From contig CAWGHD010000001.1 in the NCBI GenBank assembly GCA_963822295.1, positions 1 through 64,000 of the forward strand: a DNA stretch of 64,000 nucleotides, written 5' to 3'. Every line of letters begins with the position of its first letter. The stretch's first letter is position 1. Both the position numbers and the translations under genes were made by a program. This DNA is from VRUE01 sp963822295. GTDB lineage: Bacteria > Actinomycetota > Thermoleophilia > Solirubrobacterales > 70-9. Positions 55,605 to 64,000 of the stretch are shown here, piece after piece. The notes below the pieces were generated by a model, which did no database searches, was not told the origin of the DNA, and worked only from the letters and a program-made list of their open reading frames with translations.

Positions 55605-56225
55605 ATGGCTCGCGACACCTCCCCCCAGTGCAAGCAGTGCCGCCGCGAGGGCCAGAAGCTCTTCCTCAAGGGTGAGCGCTGCTTCACCGACAAGTGCGGC
55701 GTCGAGCGGCGCTCCTACCCGCCCGGCGAGCATGGGCGCGGGCGCATGCGCCAGTCCGAGTACCGGGTGCAGCTGCGCGAGAAGCAGAAGACGCGCCGCT
55801 ACTACCAGGTGCTGGAGAAACAGTTCCGCGCCTACTACGACAAGGCTTCGCGGCAGGACGGCGTCACCGGCGAGAACCTGCTGCGGCTGCTCGAGTCGCG
55901 GCTCGACAACGTGCTGGTCCGGCTCGGCTTCGCCGCCTCGCGGCGCCAGGCACGCCAGCTCGTCCGCCACGGGCACTGGATGGTCAACGGCCGCCGCGTC
56001 GACATCCCCTCCTACCAGGTGCGGCCCGAAGACGTGATCTCGATCAAGTCAGACTCGGCCGCCACCGACACGATCCGCCGGGCTACGGAGCTGGTCTCGA
56101 CCGTTCCCGCCTGGCTGCAGGCCGATCACGACTCGCTCACCGCCAAGATCCTGCGTTACCCGGAGCGCGCCGAGATCTCGGCGCCGGTGCAGGAGCAGCT
56201 GATCGTCGAGCTGTACTCCAAGTAG
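55605..56225 (+). CDS. rpsD: 30S ribosomal protein S4
   Basis: 206 residues. The N-terminus has cysteines in CKQCRREGQKLFLKGERCFT and DKCGVERR, a zinc-type S4. The S4 RNA-binding domain is RLDNVLVRLGFAASRRQARQ and VRHGHWMVNGRRVDIPSYQV. S4 nucleates 30S assembly and in several bacteria represses the alpha operon. Confidence 0.97.
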   Translation: MARDTSPQCKQCRREGQKLFLKGERCFTDKCGVERRSYPPGEHGRGRMRQSEYRVQLREKQKTRRYYQVLEKQFRAYYDKASRQDGVTGENLLRLLESRLDNVLVRLGFAASRRQARQLVRHGHWMVNGRRVDIPSYQVRPEDVISIKSDSAATDTIRRATELVSTVPAWLQADHDSLTAKILRYPERAEISAPVQEQLIVELYSK

Positions 56226-56262
56226 TCCGGGCTTTCCATTTCCGAACACAACGAAGGAACTC

Positions 56263-57246
56263 ATGACCACTGACTTCCAGGTCCCTCGCATCAGCTCAGA
56301 GAAGGTCGACGACCGTCGCGGCACCTTCACCATCGAGCCGCTCGACAAGGGGTTCGGCTACACATTCGGCAACAGCCTTCGCCGCGTCCTGCTCTCCTCG
56401 CTCGGCGGCGCCGCCATCACCAGCGTCCGCATCGAGGGGGTGGCGCACGAGTTCTCGAGCGTCCCCGGCGTCAAAGAGGACGTCACCGACATCATCCTCA
56501 ACCTGAAGGATCTCGTCGTCCGCATGCACACCGACGCCGACGAGGTCGAGGCGCCGCTGGTCGCGACCGGGCCGGGTGAGATCAAGGCCAAGGACATCGA
56601 CCTCCCCTCGGGAGTCGAGATCCTCAACCCGAACGCGCCGATCGCGACGCTCGAGAAAAAAACCAAACTCGAGGTCTACCTGACGATCGGCCGCGGCCGC
56701 GGCTACTCGCCCGCCGAAGAGAACAAGTCGGACGAGCAGCCGATCGGCGTGATTCCGATCGACTCGATCTTCTCGCCGATCCGGCGTTGCTCCTACGCGG
56801 TCGCCACCGCCCGCGTCGGGCAGCGGACCGACTTCGACAAACTGAGCCTCGATCTCGAGACCGACGGCTCGATCGAGCCGGCCGCCGCGCTGCGCGAGGC
56901 CTCCGAGATCCTGATCAAGAGCCTGGCGATCTTCACCGACGCCGAGCGGGTCGAGGAGCTGACCACCCGGGAGCCGGTCGCCGCGATGCCGGCCGACACG
57001 CTCTCCGGCGGTCCCGCCGGAGAAGGCGGCCCGAGCGCCAACGGCCTCGACGAGATCCTGATCGAGGAGCTCGAGCTGGGCGTGCGCTCGTACAACTGCC
57101 TGAAGCGGGCCGGCGTGCAGACCGTGGGCGACCTCGTCCGCAAGTCGCGCTCGGAGCTCAACGCGATCCCGAACTTCGGTCAGAAATCGATCGAGGAAGT
57201 GATCGAGACCCTGCACTCCCGCGGACTCGACCTCCAGCAGGACTGA
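56263..57246 (+). CDS. rpoA: DNA-directed RNA polymerase alpha subunit
   Basis: 327 residues, intact. The N-terminal dimerisation domain includes FTIEPLDKGFGYTFGNSLRR and LLSSLGGAAITSVRIEGVAH. A linker rich in Gly/Ala/Pro follows. The C-terminal domain is DEILIEELELGVRSYNCLKR ... GDLVRKSRSELNAIPNFGQK, the helix-hairpin-helix that contacts UP elements and activators. Confidence 0.98.
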   Translation: MTTDFQVPRISSEKVDDRRGTFTIEPLDKGFGYTFGNSLRRVLLSSLGGAAITSVRIEGVAHEFSSVPGVKEDVTDIILNLKDLVVRMHTDADEVEAPLVATGPGEIKAKDIDLPSGVEILNPNAPIATLEKKTKLEVYLTIGRGRGYSPAEENKSDEQPIGVIPIDSIFSPIRRCSYAVATARVGQRTDFDKLSLDLETDGSIEPAAALREASEILIKSLAIFTDAERVEELTTREPVAAMPADTLSGGPAGEGGPSANGLDEILIEELELGVRSYNCLKRAGVQTVGDLVRKSRSELNAIPNFGQKSIEEVIETLHSRGLDLQQD

Positions 57247-57271
57247 CGGACGACGGGAGCGGAGCGGACCG

Positions 57272-57625
57272 ATGCGCCATCGCAAGAAGCGGAACAAGCT
57301 GAGCCGCGACTCCGCGCACCGTGAGGCCCTGCTCTCGAACCTCTCGAAGCAGCTGATCGAGCACGACCGGATCAAGACCAGCCAGGCGAAGGCCAAGGCC
57401 GTCAAGCCCGAGGTCGAGAAGCTGATCACGCTCGCCAAGCGCGGCGACCTGCACGCGCGCCGTCAGGCCCTGGCGACGCTGCACAACGACAAGTTCATCG
57501 TCCACAAGCTGTTCGAGGAAGTCGCGCCGCGCTACACCGAGCGGCCCGGCGGCTACACCCGGATCGTCAAGTTGGGCCCGAGGAAATCGGACTCGACCGA
57601 GATGGTCTATTTGGAGCTGGTCTAG
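57272..57625 (+). CDS. rplQ: 50S ribosomal protein L17
   Basis: 117 residues: MRHRKKRNKLSRDSAHREAL ... HDRIKTSQAKAKAVKPEVEK ... GYTRIVKLGPRKSDSTEMVY. Normal length. Its stop codon (57623-57625) lies inside the loop of a terminator hairpin, so translation termination and the terminator overlap physically. Confidence 0.98.
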   Translation: MRHRKKRNKLSRDSAHREALLSNLSKQLIEHDRIKTSQAKAKAVKPEVEKLITLAKRGDLHARRQALATLHNDKFIVHKLFEEVAPRYTERPGGYTRIVKLGPRKSDSTEMVYLELV

Positions 57626-57641
57626 TACCAGCTCCAAATAG
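57607..57641. terminator. Bidirectional terminator between rplQ and truA
   Basis: A perfect 15-bp stem: CTATTTGGAGCTGGT (57607-57621) against ACCAGCTCCAAATAG (57627-57641), loop CTAGT. The rplQ stop falls in the loop. Both strands end in A/T-rich stem ends, fitting termination for the convergent rplQ and truA transcripts. Confidence 0.8.
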
Positions 57642-57643
57642 CC

Positions 57644-58465
<822 letters not shown>

Positions 58466-59536
58466 TCAGCCGCGGGGAAGCACGTCGACGGGTCCCTCGA
58501 TCCAGACCCGCACGCGGTCCCCCGGATGCCAGGCCGGGAAGCCGAGCCGGCGGGCCCGCACCGTGCGGCCGGAGGGCAGCTGCAGCGAGAGCATCTGGTC
58601 GTGCCCGTAGAAGCTGCGTGAGACCACCTTCGCCTCGAGGCTGCCCTTGCGGTCGCCGGGCTCGACCGTGCCGACGGCGAGCGACTCGGGGCGGATCAGG
58701 ACGTCGACCTCGCCGCGCAGGCCGTCGCGGTGTGAGACATGGCCCAGCTCGCACTCGACCCTGCCGTCGGCGGCGGCGGTGCCGGGCAGAACCTCGATCT
58801 CCCCCAGGAAGCCGGCGACCCAGCGGCTCGCCGGGCGCGAGTAGACCTCCTCGGGGGTTCCGACTTGCTCGACCCGGCCCTCGTTCATCACCGCGACCAC
58901 GTCGGCGACGCTGAGCGCCTCCTCCTGGTCGTGGGTGACGAAGACCGAGGTCACGCCCTGCGCGCGGAGGATCTCGCGGACCTCGTCGCGCACCTTCTCG
59001 CGCAGGCCGGCGTCGAGGTTCGAGAAGGGCTCGTCGAGGAGGACCGCACGCGGCTCGGTGACGAGCGCCCGCGCGAGCGCCACCCGCTGCTGCTGGCCCC
59101 CGGAGAGCTCGTGCGGGTGGCGGTCGCCCAGGCCGCGCAGGCCGACGGTGGCGAGCATCTGCTCGACCCGCCCGGCGTCGGGTCTGCGCCCGAGGCCATA
59201 GCCGACATTTGAGGCGACGTCGAGGTGGGGGAAGAGCGCGTAGTCCTGGAACACCATCCCGATCCGGCGGCGCTCGGGCGGCAGCGAGCGCTGCGCGGTC
59301 GAGACCGTCTTGCCGTCGATCTCGACCTCGCCGCCGTCGGGGGTCTCCAGGCCCGCGATCAGGCGCAGGGTCGTCGTCTTGCCGCAGCCGCTGGGCCCGA
59401 GCAGGGCGCAGGTCGTCCCGGCCTCGATCTCGAGGTCGAGGCCGTCGACGGCGACGACGTCGCCGTAGGACTTGCTCAGGCCGCGCAGGCGCAACGCCGC
59501 GCCCCGGCCCTCGTTTTTGTCTGAAGTTGGCTCCAC
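58466..59536 (-). CDS. ABC transporter ATP-binding protein, ferric iron type (FbpC-like)
   Basis: 356 residues. Walker A is LLGPSGCGKTTTLRLIAGLE, the Q-loop VFQDYALFPHLDVASN, the signature HELSGGQQQRVALARALVTE, Walker B RAVLLDEPFSNLDAGLREKV, then VFVTHDQEEALSVADVVAVM. A C-terminal TOBE-type region (VLIRPESLAVGTVEPGDRKG) follows, as in FbpC/PotA importers. Assignment to iron rests on the divergent FbpA- and FbpB-like genes and the iron-box-like site between them. Confidence 0.88.
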   Translation of the reverse strand: MEPTSDKNEGRGAALRLRGLSKSYGDVVAVDGLDLEIEAGTTCALLGPSGCGKTTTLRLIAGLETPDGGEVEIDGKTVSTAQRSLPPERRRIGMVFQDYALFPHLDVASNVGYGLGRRPDAGRVEQMLATVGLRGLGDRHPHELSGGQQQRVALARALVTEPRAVLLDEPFSNLDAGLREKVRDEVREILRAQGVTSVFVTHDQEEALSVADVVAVMNEGRVEQVGTPEEVYSRPASRWVAGFLGEIEVLPGTAAADGRVECELGHVSHRDGLRGEVDVLIRPESLAVGTVEPGDRKGSLEAKVVSRSFYGHDQMLSLQLPSGRTVRARRLGFPAWHPGDRVRVWIEGPVDVLPRG

Positions 59537-59548
59537 GGTGAGAAAAAC

Positions 59549-59567
59549 TAAGATTAGGGGAACCTAA
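59549..59567. promoter_or_regulatory. IdeR/DtxR-type iron box
   Basis: TAAGATTAGGGGAACCTAA matches the IdeR/DtxR consensus TTAGGTTAGGCTAACCTAA at 15 of 19 positions by my alignment and contains the palindrome TTAGG-GGAA-CCTAA. It lies in the 64-base gap between the divergent transporter genes. A repressor bound here with Fe(II) would silence both sides when iron is plentiful. Confidence 0.75.
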
Positions 59568-59600
59568 CCGCCCCCGAGCCCACCCGACCCTCCAAACCCC

Positions 59601-60647
59601 ATGCCCAACTTCCCCCGGCGGCCCCTGGCCGCAGCCACCCTGATCGCCGCGGCCCTCCTCCTGGCCGGCTGCGGCTTCGACACCTCCGACACCGGCGGCG
59701 GCTCGAACGAGCCCGAGACGGAGGGTGTGACCCTCTACTCGGGCCGGATCCCCGCTGCGATCGGCGGGGCCGTCGACGGCTACGAGGCGCGGGCCGACCG
59801 CGACGTGCAGGTTCGCTTCGCGGACACCGCCGACCTGGCGGCGACCCTGATCGAGGAGGGCGACGCCTCGCCCGCCGACGTCTTCTTCGCCCAGGAGCCG
59901 GGCGCGATCTCGGCGGTGGCCGAGGCCGGGCTGCTGGCGACGCTGCCCGCCGACGTCCTCGAGCTGGTGCAGCCGCGCTTCCGCGACCCGGAGGGGCGCT
60001 GGGTCGGCGTCACCGGTCGCGCCAGGGTGATCGCCTACGCCCGCGAGCGGGTCGGGCGCTCCGAGCTGCCGCCGTCCCCGTTCGGCCTCGTCGACCCGCG
60101 CTGGGAGGACAGGGTCGGGTGGTCGCCCGCCAGCTCCAGCATGCAGGAGTACGTGACCGCGCTCCGCGCCCGCTACGGCGACGACCGCACCCGCGAGTGG
60201 CTGGAGGGAATGGTCGACAACGGCGCCCAGGCCTACAAGGACAACGTCTCGATCCGCGACGCGATCGCGGCGGGCGAGATCGACGCCGGCCTGATCAACC
60301 ACTACTACGTGGCCCAGGCGGTCGCCGAGGAGGGGCCCGACTACCCGGTCGCGGTCTACTTCCCGCCGGGCGGCCTCGGCTCCCTGATGCTGCTCACCTC
60401 GGTCGGCGTCCTCGACTCGAGCGACCGCAAGCCGGAAGCGTTCGAGTTCGTGCGCTCGCTGCTCTCGCCGCCCAGCCAGGGCTTCTTCACGAACAGCGCC
60501 AAGGAGTACCCGCTGGCCAGCGGCGTAGAGCCCGACCCGGCGCTCGAGGTCCCCCTCGCGAGTGTGCCGACGACCAGCGCCGAGCTGGTCGACCTCGGCG
60601 AGCTGCAGGCGACGATCGAGCTGATGCAGGAGAGCGGAGCGCTCTAG
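59601..60647 (+). CDS. Ferric iron ABC transporter substrate-binding lipoprotein (FbpA-like)
   Basis: 348 residues. The signal and lipobox are LIAAALLLAGCGFD. The mature part follows the FbpA plan: VTLYSGRIPAAIGGAVDGYE, PADVFFAQEPGAISAVAEAG, AYKDNVSIRDAIAAGEIDAG and the vicinal tyrosines in GLINHYYVAQAVAEE that bind Fe(III) in FbpA proteins. The product captures ferric iron outside the membrane. Its stop overlaps the permease GTG start by one base. Confidence 0.9.
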   Translation: MPNFPRRPLAAATLIAAALLLAGCGFDTSDTGGGSNEPETEGVTLYSGRIPAAIGGAVDGYEARADRDVQVRFADTADLAATLIEEGDASPADVFFAQEPGAISAVAEAGLLATLPADVLELVQPRFRDPEGRWVGVTGRARVIAYARERVGRSELPPSPFGLVDPRWEDRVGWSPASSSMQEYVTALRARYGDDRTREWLEGMVDNGAQAYKDNVSIRDAIAAGEIDAGLINHYYVAQAVAEEGPDYPVAVYFPPGGLGSLMLLTSVGVLDSSDRKPEAFEFVRSLLSPPSQGFFTNSAKEYPLASGVEPDPALEVPLASVPTTSAELVDLGELQATIELMQESGAL

Positions 60648-62218
60648 TGCCCGCGGCTCAACGCCGGGCGCCGGCCTGGCTCTCACTGGCCGGGATCCTC
60701 GTCGCCGCCTGCGCGGTGCTGCCCGCCGCCTACCTCTTCGTCGTCGTCGCCGGCGACCTCGGCGACGCGCTGGAGACCGCGTTCTCCTCGCGCACGCTGG
60801 CGGTCGTCCTGCGCACCGTGGCGCTGACCGTCTCGGTGACCGCCGCCGCGATCGCGATCGCGCTGCCGATCGCCTGGCTGACGGTGCGCACCGACCTCCC
60901 GGCCCGGCGGTTGTGGACGGTCCTCTGCACCCTTCCCCTGGTCATTCCGAGCTACGTCGGCGCCTATCTCTTCGTCGCCGCCCTCGGCCCGAACGGCATG
61001 CTCCAGGACGCCCTCGGCGTCGAGAGCCTGCCCTCGATCTACGGGTTCTTCGGCGCCTGGCTCGTGCTCACCCTCTTCACCTACCCGCTGGTGCTGATCC
61101 CCCTGCGCGGGGCGCTGCGGCGCATCGACCCCCAGCTCGAGGACGCGGCGCGGGCGATGGGCCGGCGGCCGCTGGATGTTTTCCGCAGCGTCGTCCTGCC
61201 GCAGCTCTGGCCCGTGCTGGCCGCCGGCGGGCTGCTCGTCGCGCTCTACGTCGTCAGCGACTTCGGGGCGGTCTCGCTGCTGCGATTCGACTCCTTCACC
61301 CGGGAGATCTACGTCGCCTACAGGTCGAGCTTCGACCGCACGGCCGCCGCCAGCCTCGGCGCCGTTCTGGTGATCCTGATGCTCGGCATGCTGCTGCTCA
61401 GCTCGCGGCTGCGCTCCTCGAAGGTCGTCTACCGCCTCGGCCCGGGGGCCCTGCGGCCGGCGCGGCCGTACCCGCTCGGGCGCTGGCGCTGGCCGGCGCT
61501 GGCCTTCTGCGCGACGGTCGTCGCGATCGCCTTCGTGCTGCCGGTCGGGGTCCTCCTCTACTGGGCCAGCGAGGGCGTCGCGAGCGGGGCGACCTCATGG
61601 CAGCGGGCGGCGGCGCTGAGCGGCAACTCGTTCCTGATCTCGGCCGGCGCGGCGGCCTTCGGCGCGCTCGCCGCCCTCGTCGTCGCCGCCCTCGTCGCCC
61701 GCTATCCAAGCGTGGCTTCTCGCGCTGTCGAGCGCGCCTCGCACGCCGGCTACGCCCTGCCTGGGATCCTCGTCGCGCTCGCCCTCGTCTTCTTCGCGAC
61801 GCGCCTGGCGCCGCCGCTCTACCAGACCACCGGGCTGCTCATCTTCGGGGTCACGATCCACTACCTGCCGCTCGGGATCGCCCCGATCGTCGCCTCGCTC
61901 CTGCTGGTCTCCCCGCGCGTCGAAGAGGCCGCGCGCGGCCTCGGGCGCGGTCGCGCCAAGGTCTTCAGGACGGTGACGGCCCCGCTCGCGCGCGGCGGCC
62001 TGCTCGCCGGCGCGGCGCTGATCTTCCTGCACGCGATGAAGGAGCTGCCGGCGACACTGATCCTCGCCCCGATCGGGTTCGAGACGCTGGCGACCGACAT
62101 CTGGACCCAGACCAGCTTCGGCTTCTACGAGGCGAGCGCAATTCCCGCGCTGCTCCTGCTCGCGGTCGCCGCGGCGCCCGTCTACCTGCTCAGCGAGCGC
62201 GGCGCCACGGTCCCCTGA
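60647..62218 (+). CDS. Ferric iron ABC transporter permease (FbpB-like, two fused domains)
   Basis: 523 residues from GTG 60647, about twelve transmembrane helices. Two BPD_transp_1 halves are visible. Each has an EAA-type coupling loop: LEDAARAMGRRPLDVFRSVV in the first and VEEAARGLGRGRAKVFRTVT in the second. The second half ends HAMKELPATLILAPIGFETL, typical of FbpB/AfuB. It partners the lipoprotein upstream and the divergent ATPase. Confidence 0.92.
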   Translation: MPAAQRRAPAWLSLAGILVAACAVLPAAYLFVVVAGDLGDALETAFSSRTLAVVLRTVALTVSVTAAAIAIALPIAWLTVRTDLPARRLWTVLCTLPLVIPSYVGAYLFVAALGPNGMLQDALGVESLPSIYGFFGAWLVLTLFTYPLVLIPLRGALRRIDPQLEDAARAMGRRPLDVFRSVVLPQLWPVLAAGGLLVALYVVSDFGAVSLLRFDSFTREIYVAYRSSFDRTAAASLGAVLVILMLGMLLLSSRLRSSKVVYRLGPGALRPARPYPLGRWRWPALAFCATVVAIAFVLPVGVLLYWASEGVASGATSWQRAAALSGNSFLISAGAAAFGALAALVVAALVARYPSVASRAVERASHAGYALPGILVALALVFFATRLAPPLYQTTGLLIFGVTIHYLPLGIAPIVASLLLVSPRVEEAARGLGRGRAKVFRTVTAPLARGGLLAGAALIFLHAMKELPATLILAPIGFETLATDIWTQTSFGFYEASAIPALLLLAVAAAPVYLLSERGATVP

Positions 62219-62223
62219 GCCCG

Positions 62224-63558
62224 GTGCGCTCGCCGCTGCGGATCGCCGTCGGCCTCGCCCTCTCGCTGGCGGCGCTCTCGCTCGCGCTGCCCTACGACCC
62301 CGTCTACGACCCCTGGGCGTGGCTGGTCTGGGGCCGCGAAGCCGCCGGCCTCGACCTGAGCACCGCCGCCGGCCCGTCCTGGAAGCCGCTGCCGGTGCTG
62401 GTCGACGCGCCGCTCTCGCTGCTCGGCGACGGCGCGCCGAGCGCCTGGCTCCTCGTCAGTCGCAGCGGCTGGCTGCTGGCGCCGGTCCTCGCCGGCTGGC
62501 TGGCGGCGCTGCTGGCGGGGCCGGAGGCGGGACGCTGGCGCTGGCCGGCGGCGGCGCTCGCCGGCGCCTCGGTCGCCCTCACCTGGGACGCCTTCACGCC
62601 GCCGCTCCGGCAGTTCAGCGGCGGCCTCTCCGAGCCCCTGGCGGTCAGCTTCGTGCTGGGGGCGATCCTCGCGGCGCTCGCCCGGCGCCCGGCCCTCACC
62701 CTCTGGCTCGGCGTCGGAGCCGCCCTGCTGCGTCCGGAGGCCTGGCCCTTTCTCGCCGTCTGGGCGGCGCTGGAGCTGCGGCGCAGCCCGGCGCTGCGCC
62801 GCCAGGCGATCGCGGCGGGGGCGCTCGTCCTCGCCGCCTGGTTCGTGCCCGACCTGGTCGGATCCGGCAACCCGCTCGAGGGGTCGGACACGGCGCGCCG
62901 CGGCGGCGTCGAGCTCGGGGAGTTGCTCGAGGTGTCGGGCCGAGCGCTGGCGGCGCCGCTCGCCGCCCTCTGGCTCGGCGTTCTCCTGCTGCTGCCCGAG
63001 TGCAGGCGGGAGCCTCGCGGCGCGGCGGCCATCCTGCTCGCCGGCGCGGCCGCCTGGGTCGCGGTGGTGGCGGCGATGGCGGTGGTCGGCTTCGCCGGCC
63101 TGCCGCGCTTCCTCGCCCCGGCGACCGCGGTCCTCTCGGTGCTCGGCGCCGCCGGGCTGGCCCGCGCCGGAGCCGCGGCGTTCGGCGCCCCGCGCCGGCG
63201 CGCCCTCGCCGCTCTGGTCGCCGCCGCGCTCCTCGCCGCCTGCGTCGGCGTCGGGCTGCGGGTGGGGGAGGTGCCCGGCAACGTCGAGACGGTGCGCGCG
63301 CAGGCGGACTCGATCGACCGGCTCTTCTCGCTCGCCGACCGGGTCGGTCGCGAGCGCCTGCTCTCCTGCGGCGGGCGCGTGCGGATCACCGAGCTGCTCG
63401 GGCAGACGGCGCTCGCCTGGAAGCTGGAGACGCCGATCGAGAACGTGCGGGCCCTGCGCCGTCCGCGCCACGGGGTCGTGCTGAGCACGGAGCCCCTGGG
63501 GCGGGGGGTCGAGATCGACCGCGTCGGCCAGTGGCGGGCGACGCGGCTTCCCTGCTAG
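62224..63558 (+). CDS. Polytopic membrane protein, possibly a GT-C-type glycosyltransferase-like protein
   Basis: 444 residues from GTG 62224, five bases after the permease stop. About ten hydrophobic helices are visible. The first extracytoplasmic loop contains LPYDPVYDPWAWLVWGREAA and TAAGPSWKPLPVLVDAPLSL. Acidic loop motifs of this kind recur in GT-C/ArnT-like membrane glycosyltransferases, but the DP-W arrangement alone is not proof. The soluble C-terminus is short (ADRVGRERLLSCGGRVRITE). It ends overlapping the convergent gene at 63555. No link to iron uptake is evident. Confidence 0.6.
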   Translation: MRSPLRIAVGLALSLAALSLALPYDPVYDPWAWLVWGREAAGLDLSTAAGPSWKPLPVLVDAPLSLLGDGAPSAWLLVSRSGWLLAPVLAGWLAALLAGPEAGRWRWPAAALAGASVALTWDAFTPPLRQFSGGLSEPLAVSFVLGAILAALARRPALTLWLGVGAALLRPEAWPFLAVWAALELRRSPALRRQAIAAGALVLAAWFVPDLVGSGNPLEGSDTARRGGVELGELLEVSGRALAAPLAALWLGVLLLLPECRREPRGAAAILLAGAAAWVAVVAAMAVVGFAGLPRFLAPATAVLSVLGAAGLARAGAAAFGAPRRRALAALVAAALLAACVGVGLRVGEVPGNVETVRAQADSIDRLFSLADRVGRERLLSCGGRVRITELLGQTALAWKLETPIENVRALRRPRHGVVLSTEPLGRGVEIDRVGQWRATRLPC

Positions 63559-64000
63559 ATGGTGGGCTCCTCGACCAGCGGCCGCGCCATCGCCGGGGTC
63601 TCCGGCGCCGCCCGGTAGGGCTGCTCCTCGGGCTCGAGCCGCTCGTGGTAGACGCTGTCGGCGTTGACCGCCCAGATGTCGTGGCCGGCGCCGTCGCAGT
63701 GGTTCTCGACCGCCCGCATCGCGGTCAGCATCGAGTGGTCGGAGTTGTTGTATCGATGGAGGCCGTTGCGACCGATCTGCTGCAGGTTGGCGATCCCGTC
63801 GAGCCAGCCGCGCATCCTGCCGACGCGGGCCGCGTACTCGGCGTCGTAGATCGGATAGGCCTTCGGCACCCGGATCACGTGGCCCTCGCGGAAGCGCCCC
63901 GCCGGGACCAGGCCGAGCCCGTCCGCCTCCTCGCGGGCCAGCGCCACGAGCTCGGCGTCGCCGGCCCCCCAGAGCTCGTCGCCCTCGAAGCAGAAGTACT
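63555..64000 (-). CDS. FAD-dependent oxidoreductase/UDP-galactopyranose mutase-like, C-terminal part (truncated by window edge)
   Basis: Only the last roughly 148 residues are inside the window; the 5' part lies beyond 64000. The fragment contains VIRVPKAYPIYDAEYAARVG and the strong signature LQQIGRNGLHRYNNSDHSML followed by TAMRAVENHCDGAGHDIWAV, as in NAD(P)/FAD-dependent proteins of the glf/amine-oxidase clan. It may act on nucleotide sugars or cell-wall glycan precursors; this cannot be settled from the fragment. It is convergent with the preceding membrane protein, with four shared bases. Confidence 0.7.
   Translation of the reverse strand, partial: YFCFEGDELWGAGDAELVALAREEADGLGLVPAGRFREGHVIRVPKAYPIYDAEYAARVGRMRGWLDGIANLQQIGRNGLHRYNNSDHSMLTAMRAVENHCDGAGHDIWAVNADSVYHERLEPEEQPYRAAPETPAMARPLVEEPTI

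Overview
The window comes from a high-GC Gram-positive bacterium, most likely Thermoleophilia/Solirubrobacterales (Actinobacteriota). This rests on recollection of those genomes: long secreted proteins mixing NHL-like and fibronectin-like repeats, secreted proteins with a GKNSVGS-QLK-type segment, and actinobacterial-looking RNA polymerase and ribosomal proteins. No 16S rRNA is present, so placement below class is not supported.

Layout. (1) 0.1-16.1 kb: two tandem copies of a two-gene cassette, each a very large secreted repeat protein followed, with a 4-base ATGA overlap, by a secreted companion of about 920-940 residues. (2) 16.2-20.2 kb: a co-directional row of small secreted proteins, including a paralogous pair and two lipoproteins. 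(3) 20.2-21.5 kb: tRNA-Thr(GGT) and an acyl-CoA dehydrogenase. (4) 21.6-33.2 kb: rpmG-secE-nusG-rplK-rplA-rplJ-rplL-rpoB-rpoC. (5) 33.2-37.2 kb: a flavin monooxygenase on the plus strand, then a minus-strand block (membrane protein, rpsL, rpsG, HAD-like phosphatase, possible small membrane protein). (6) 37.2-57.6 kb: fusA, tuf and the S10-spc-alpha ribosomal series to rplQ, with an O-methyltransferase where infA normally lies. (7) 57.6-63.6 kb: truA and an ABC-type ferric iron transporter split around an iron-box-like operator, then a polytopic membrane protein and the 3' end of a flavin-dependent oxidoreductase.

The central 36 kb is the transcription and translation core: RNA polymerase (rpoA, rpoB, rpoC), elongation factors (fusA, tuf, nusG), the Sec translocon (secE, secY), N-terminal methionine removal (map), adenylate supply (adk), pseudouridylation (truA) and about 30 ribosomal proteins. 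Start and stop codons overlap at many junctions, as expected of translationally coupled operons.

Two cautions apply. First, many genes carry single-base frame changes, and rplK carries an in-frame amber. The same defects occur in indispensable genes (rpoB, rplA, rplL, secE, rplX, adk, rpsM, rpsQ), so I read them mainly as consensus errors and annotate the restored genes as CDS. Second, several ribosomal proteins have long low-complexity extensions (L10, L5, S5, S17, L22, L1); these are in-frame and look real.
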